From: Gemmatimonadaceae bacterium
GTDB lineage: Bacteria; Gemmatimonadota; Gemmatimonadetes; Gemmatimonadales; Gemmatimonadaceae
Length of the DNA stretch: 64,000 bases
Assembly (NCBI GenBank): GCA_036496605.1
Contig: DASXKV010000051.1
Coordinates: 1-64,000 of the forward strand
Direction of reading: 5' to 3'
In this document: positions 62,396 through 64,000 of the stretch, piece after piece
Layout of the letters: each line of letters starts with the position of its first letter
Numbering within the stretch: position 1 is the first letter of the stretch
The notes under the pieces: generated by a model
Seen by the model: only the letters and a program-made list of their open reading frames with translations
Told to the model about the DNA's origin: nothing
Databases searched by the model: none
Made by a program: the position numbers and the translations under genes

Positions 62396-63523
62396 TTAGC
62401 CGACACTCGCGGCGGTCCCTAACGAGTAACCGCGTCCGCGCGCCGTGACCGGCCAGCTCGTCTCGACGTTCGCGCCCCGTACGCCGACCACTACGTCGTT
62501 GAGATGCACGACGATGCAGACATGGTTGGGGATGACCCGAACGCGATCCCCAACCTCCGGACGCCACGTCGACCGACTCAGGTCGAGCAGCCCGTGCTCT
62601 TCGGACATCCCCTTGACGACGACTTCGGGATGCTCGAGGAGTGAGCCGAACCCATCTTCGGCGCCCGCGCCGCGCAGTGGCTCTCGGCCAAGCGCCTTGC
62701 TTCCCGCGTCGATCACCGCCTGTCCCGGAACCGCCGTGCTCACGACGGTGGCCAGCACCGTGAGTGCGCATTCGCTCCAATCACACGTGCCGATCTCTGC
62801 GGTCGTTCGATCGTTGAAGATGTACGTGCCCGGCCGGAACTCGGTCACCCCGGACAGCTCGTGCGTTCGCCACATCGTTGGTGTCGAGCCGCCGCTCACG
62901 GCGGTTACCGCGAGGCCAGCCTGCTCGAAGCGCGCGAGCGCATCGCTCACGCCCGTTCGCAAGGCGTCCAGCTTCGCGTCTTGCGATGCGGCTGGCTCGC
63001 GGATGTTCCCGGGATAGAACGCGATTCCTGCAAACTGCAGCGGCGCGGCCGCCCTGACGCGGCGCGCGAGCGCGATCGCGTCGTCGACAACGGGAAGTCC
63101 AACGCGATGCATGCCGAGATCGAGCTCGACATACACACCGATCTCGCGATCGGCGGCGCGGGCCGCCGCCGCGAGATCGTCTGTGGCCGTCACCGAATCG
63201 AGCGCCACGGTGAGCCGCACGTGATCGGGCAAAGCAGCGATGCGCCGCGCGCGTAACGCGCCGACCGGCGGATAGGCGAGGAGAATGTCGTCCGCGACCT
63301 CGCTCATGACTTCCGCCTCGTACGGCGTCGCGCAGGTGAGTCCTACAGCACCTCGTTTGAGCTGCTCGGCGGCGAGGCGTGGCGACTTGTGCGTCTTGAT
63401 GTGCGGACGGAGCGCCAAGTTATGGCTCGCTGCATAACGAGCGGCGCGATCGAGATTGCGCTCGAGTCGGTCGAGGTCCACGATCGGTAGCGGCGTCTCG
63501 AGCTCGGGAAAGAGGTCGGTCAC
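62396..63523 (-). CDS. Fold-type III PLP enzyme, D-threonine aldolase / D-serine dehydratase family
   Basis: A 375-residue enzyme with an alanine-racemase-like N-terminal barrel. The PLP lysine lies in LRPHIKTHKSP (Lys43 or Lys46). The beta-domain carries the metal-site motif PNHVC (His and Cys), as in eukaryotic-type D-serine dehydratases; D-threonine aldolases often have Asp at the second position. It probably acts on D-Thr, D-Ser or a related beta-hydroxy D-amino acid. VELDLGMHRVGLP and FRPGTYIFND are further family marks. It is divergent from the RidA gene, whose deaminase role on enamines suits PLP chemistry that releases 2-aminoacrylate. Confidence 0.9.
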   Translation of the reverse strand: MTDLFPELETPLPIVDLDRLERNLDRAARYAASHNLALRPHIKTHKSPRLAAEQLKRGAVGLTCATPYEAEVMSEVADDILLAYPPVGALRARRIAALPDHVRLTVALDSVTATDDLAAAARAADREIGVYVELDLGMHRVGLPVVDDAIALARRVRAAAPLQFAGIAFYPGNIREPAASQDAKLDALRTGVSDALARFEQAGLAVTAVSGGSTPTMWRTHELSGVTEFRPGTYIFNDRTTAEIGTCDWSECALTVLATVVSTAVPGQAVIDAGSKALGREPLRGAGAEDGFGSLLEHPEVVVKGMSEEHGLLDLSRSTWRPEVGDRVRVIPNHVCIVVHLNDVVVGVRGANVETSWPVTARGRGYSLGTAASVG

Positions 63524-63611
63524 GGGAGCAGAGGTGAGGGCGTGGCGGTGGGACTATGTTTGTCGGAGATTCTCACACTTCATCCTACCTTCTTCAACAC
63601 GAGCGTGCACG

Positions 63612-64000
63612 ATGGCCAATGCGACGACTACAAGCCCCCGCTCCTGGCAGCCGGCCTTCCTCCCGGCCGATGTGCCGAAGCCAGTGGGTGCCTATTCGCC
63701 AGCCGTTCGCGCCGGAGACTTCGTATTCATTTCCGGTCAGGTGCCCCGCGATCCGCGCACCGGCGCTTTGCCCGGCGACGACATCGAGAGCCAGGTGCGC
63801 CAGACGCTCGCGAATGTGAAGGGTGCTCTCGCCGCGGCAGGCGCCACGCTAGATGATGTCGTCTCGACGACAGTTTATCTCGCCGATGTCGATGACTGGG
63901 GCAAGTTCAACGACATTTATAGAGAGACGTTCCGGCCGCCTTACCCCACACGCACGGCAATCGGCGCGAATCTGCGAGGAATTCTGATCGAGATCAGCGC
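63612..64000 (+). CDS. RidA/YjgF-family enamine/imine deaminase (cut by window edge)
   Basis: The frame stays open to the last base; 129 residues are visible, nearly the whole protein. Family signatures are VPKPVGAYSPAVRAGDFVFISGQ, spelled here by its key parts GAYSPAV and FISGQVP, then LANVKGALAAAG, VYLADVDDWGKFNDIYRE and YPTRTAIGANL, whose Arg binds the carboxylate of reactive enamines. It detoxifies 2-aminoacrylate formed by PLP enzymes. It is divergent from the D-amino-acid PLP enzyme, 88 nt away, a fitting partnership. Confidence 0.93.
   Translation, partial: MANATTTSPRSWQPAFLPADVPKPVGAYSPAVRAGDFVFISGQVPRDPRTGALPGDDIESQVRQTLANVKGALAAAGATLDDVVSTTVYLADVDDWGKFNDIYRETFRPPYPTRTAIGANLRGILIEIS

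Larger units (their letters stand above)
980..62424. repeat. Dispersed heptamer CCTAACG (consensus RCCTAACG), 42 copies
   Basis: Plus-strand copies begin at 980, 4020, 7885, 8340, 8920, 9718, 14265, 16250, 17137, 18859, 20673, 21739, 31468, 33444, 37162, 39237, 43885, 44389, 46245, 55305, 55544, 57334, 62362, 62418. Reverse copies (CGTTAGG) begin at 3929, 9477, 10168, 10954, 12478, 13171, 18547, 22402, 22694, 27257, 27378, 28262, 28592, 29561, 41726, 42026, 48585, 58703. The base before CCTAACG is G in 34, A or its equivalent in nearly all others. All counts were made by eye. Confidence 0.85.

Noticed and set aside
980-62424. CCTAACG as a promoter element or restriction site
   Set aside because: Nearly all copies are inside genes with no preferred distance to starts, and restriction targets are usually depleted rather than enriched.
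1-64000. Insertion sequences, prophage or integrative element
   Set aside because: No transposase, integrase or phage gene, no long terminal inverted repeats with target duplications, and codon use looks uniform.

Overview
This is a GC-rich bacterial chromosome segment (roughly 65% G+C by eye). It has dense, mostly short-spaced genes, many GTG/TTG starts and ATGA/GTGA overlaps. The gene mix points to a Gemmatimonadota-type soil or water bacterium: SusC/SusD-like and Oar-like TonB receptors outside a classical polysaccharide locus, a VPS10/sortilin-type beta-propeller protein, many soluble sensor kinases, an ABC permease fused to an M1 peptidase, and DUF3052-like, DUF983 and CPXCG proteins. 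The phylum is inferred from content; no rRNA is present. I see no phage, IS element, CRISPR array or tRNA.

Layout. 0-2.5 kb: end of a MacB-like efflux permease and its TolC partner. 2.8-6.2 kb: phosphoketolase, a 54-residue protein and a Spy-like lipoprotein around a self-complementary element. 6.3-15.2 kb: histidine kinase, amino-acid permease, OmpR-type regulator, then a SusC/SusD pair behind phased direct repeats. 15.5-19.8 kb: quinone oxidoreductase and VPS10-type protein. 19.8-25.0 kb: a tight signalling/redox cluster (receiver-glutaredoxin-like-thioredoxin-reductase-like fusion, histidine kinase, DsbA-like protein, PAS-GAF kinase). 25.1-30.2 kb (minus): a TPP-riboswitch-led operon of TonB receptor, GH15 enzyme and lytic transglycosylase. 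30.3-34.1 kb: a kaiB-kaiC operon with a small coupled leader gene, divergent from a PAS histidine kinase. 34.3-35.9 kb: glycine-zipper lipoprotein, cold-shock protein, ribosomal protein S21 and IF-1. 36-41.7 kb: phosphate-type porin and ABC ATPase/permease-peptidase. 41.7-47.2 kb: Sua5, ClC channel, PnuC plus nicotinamide riboside kinase, MATE pump. 47.2-56.6 kb: porin-like protein plus LVIVD lipoprotein, C-terminal processing protease, DUF3052-like protein and an Oar-like receptor with a Spy-like tail. 56.6-64 kb: esterase, Hsp15, a TetR-TolC-HlyD-DUF983 operon with two matching operators, CPXCG protein, a fold-III PLP enzyme and the start of a RidA gene.

The strongest signal not explained by genes is a dispersed heptamer, CCTAACG (usually GCCTAACG). 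I count 42 copies on both strands (24 and 18), nearly all inside genes, where it forces rare codons read as Leu-Thr, Pro-Asn, Leu-Gly or Val-Arg. Density, strand balance and disregard for reading frame resemble a DNA-uptake-type or other chromosome-wide recognition sequence. Other leads are the KaiBC locus, the redox/phosphorelay cluster whose reductase has lost its active-site cysteines, the thiamine-riboswitch receptor operon, and a family of intergenic self-complementary iterated elements.
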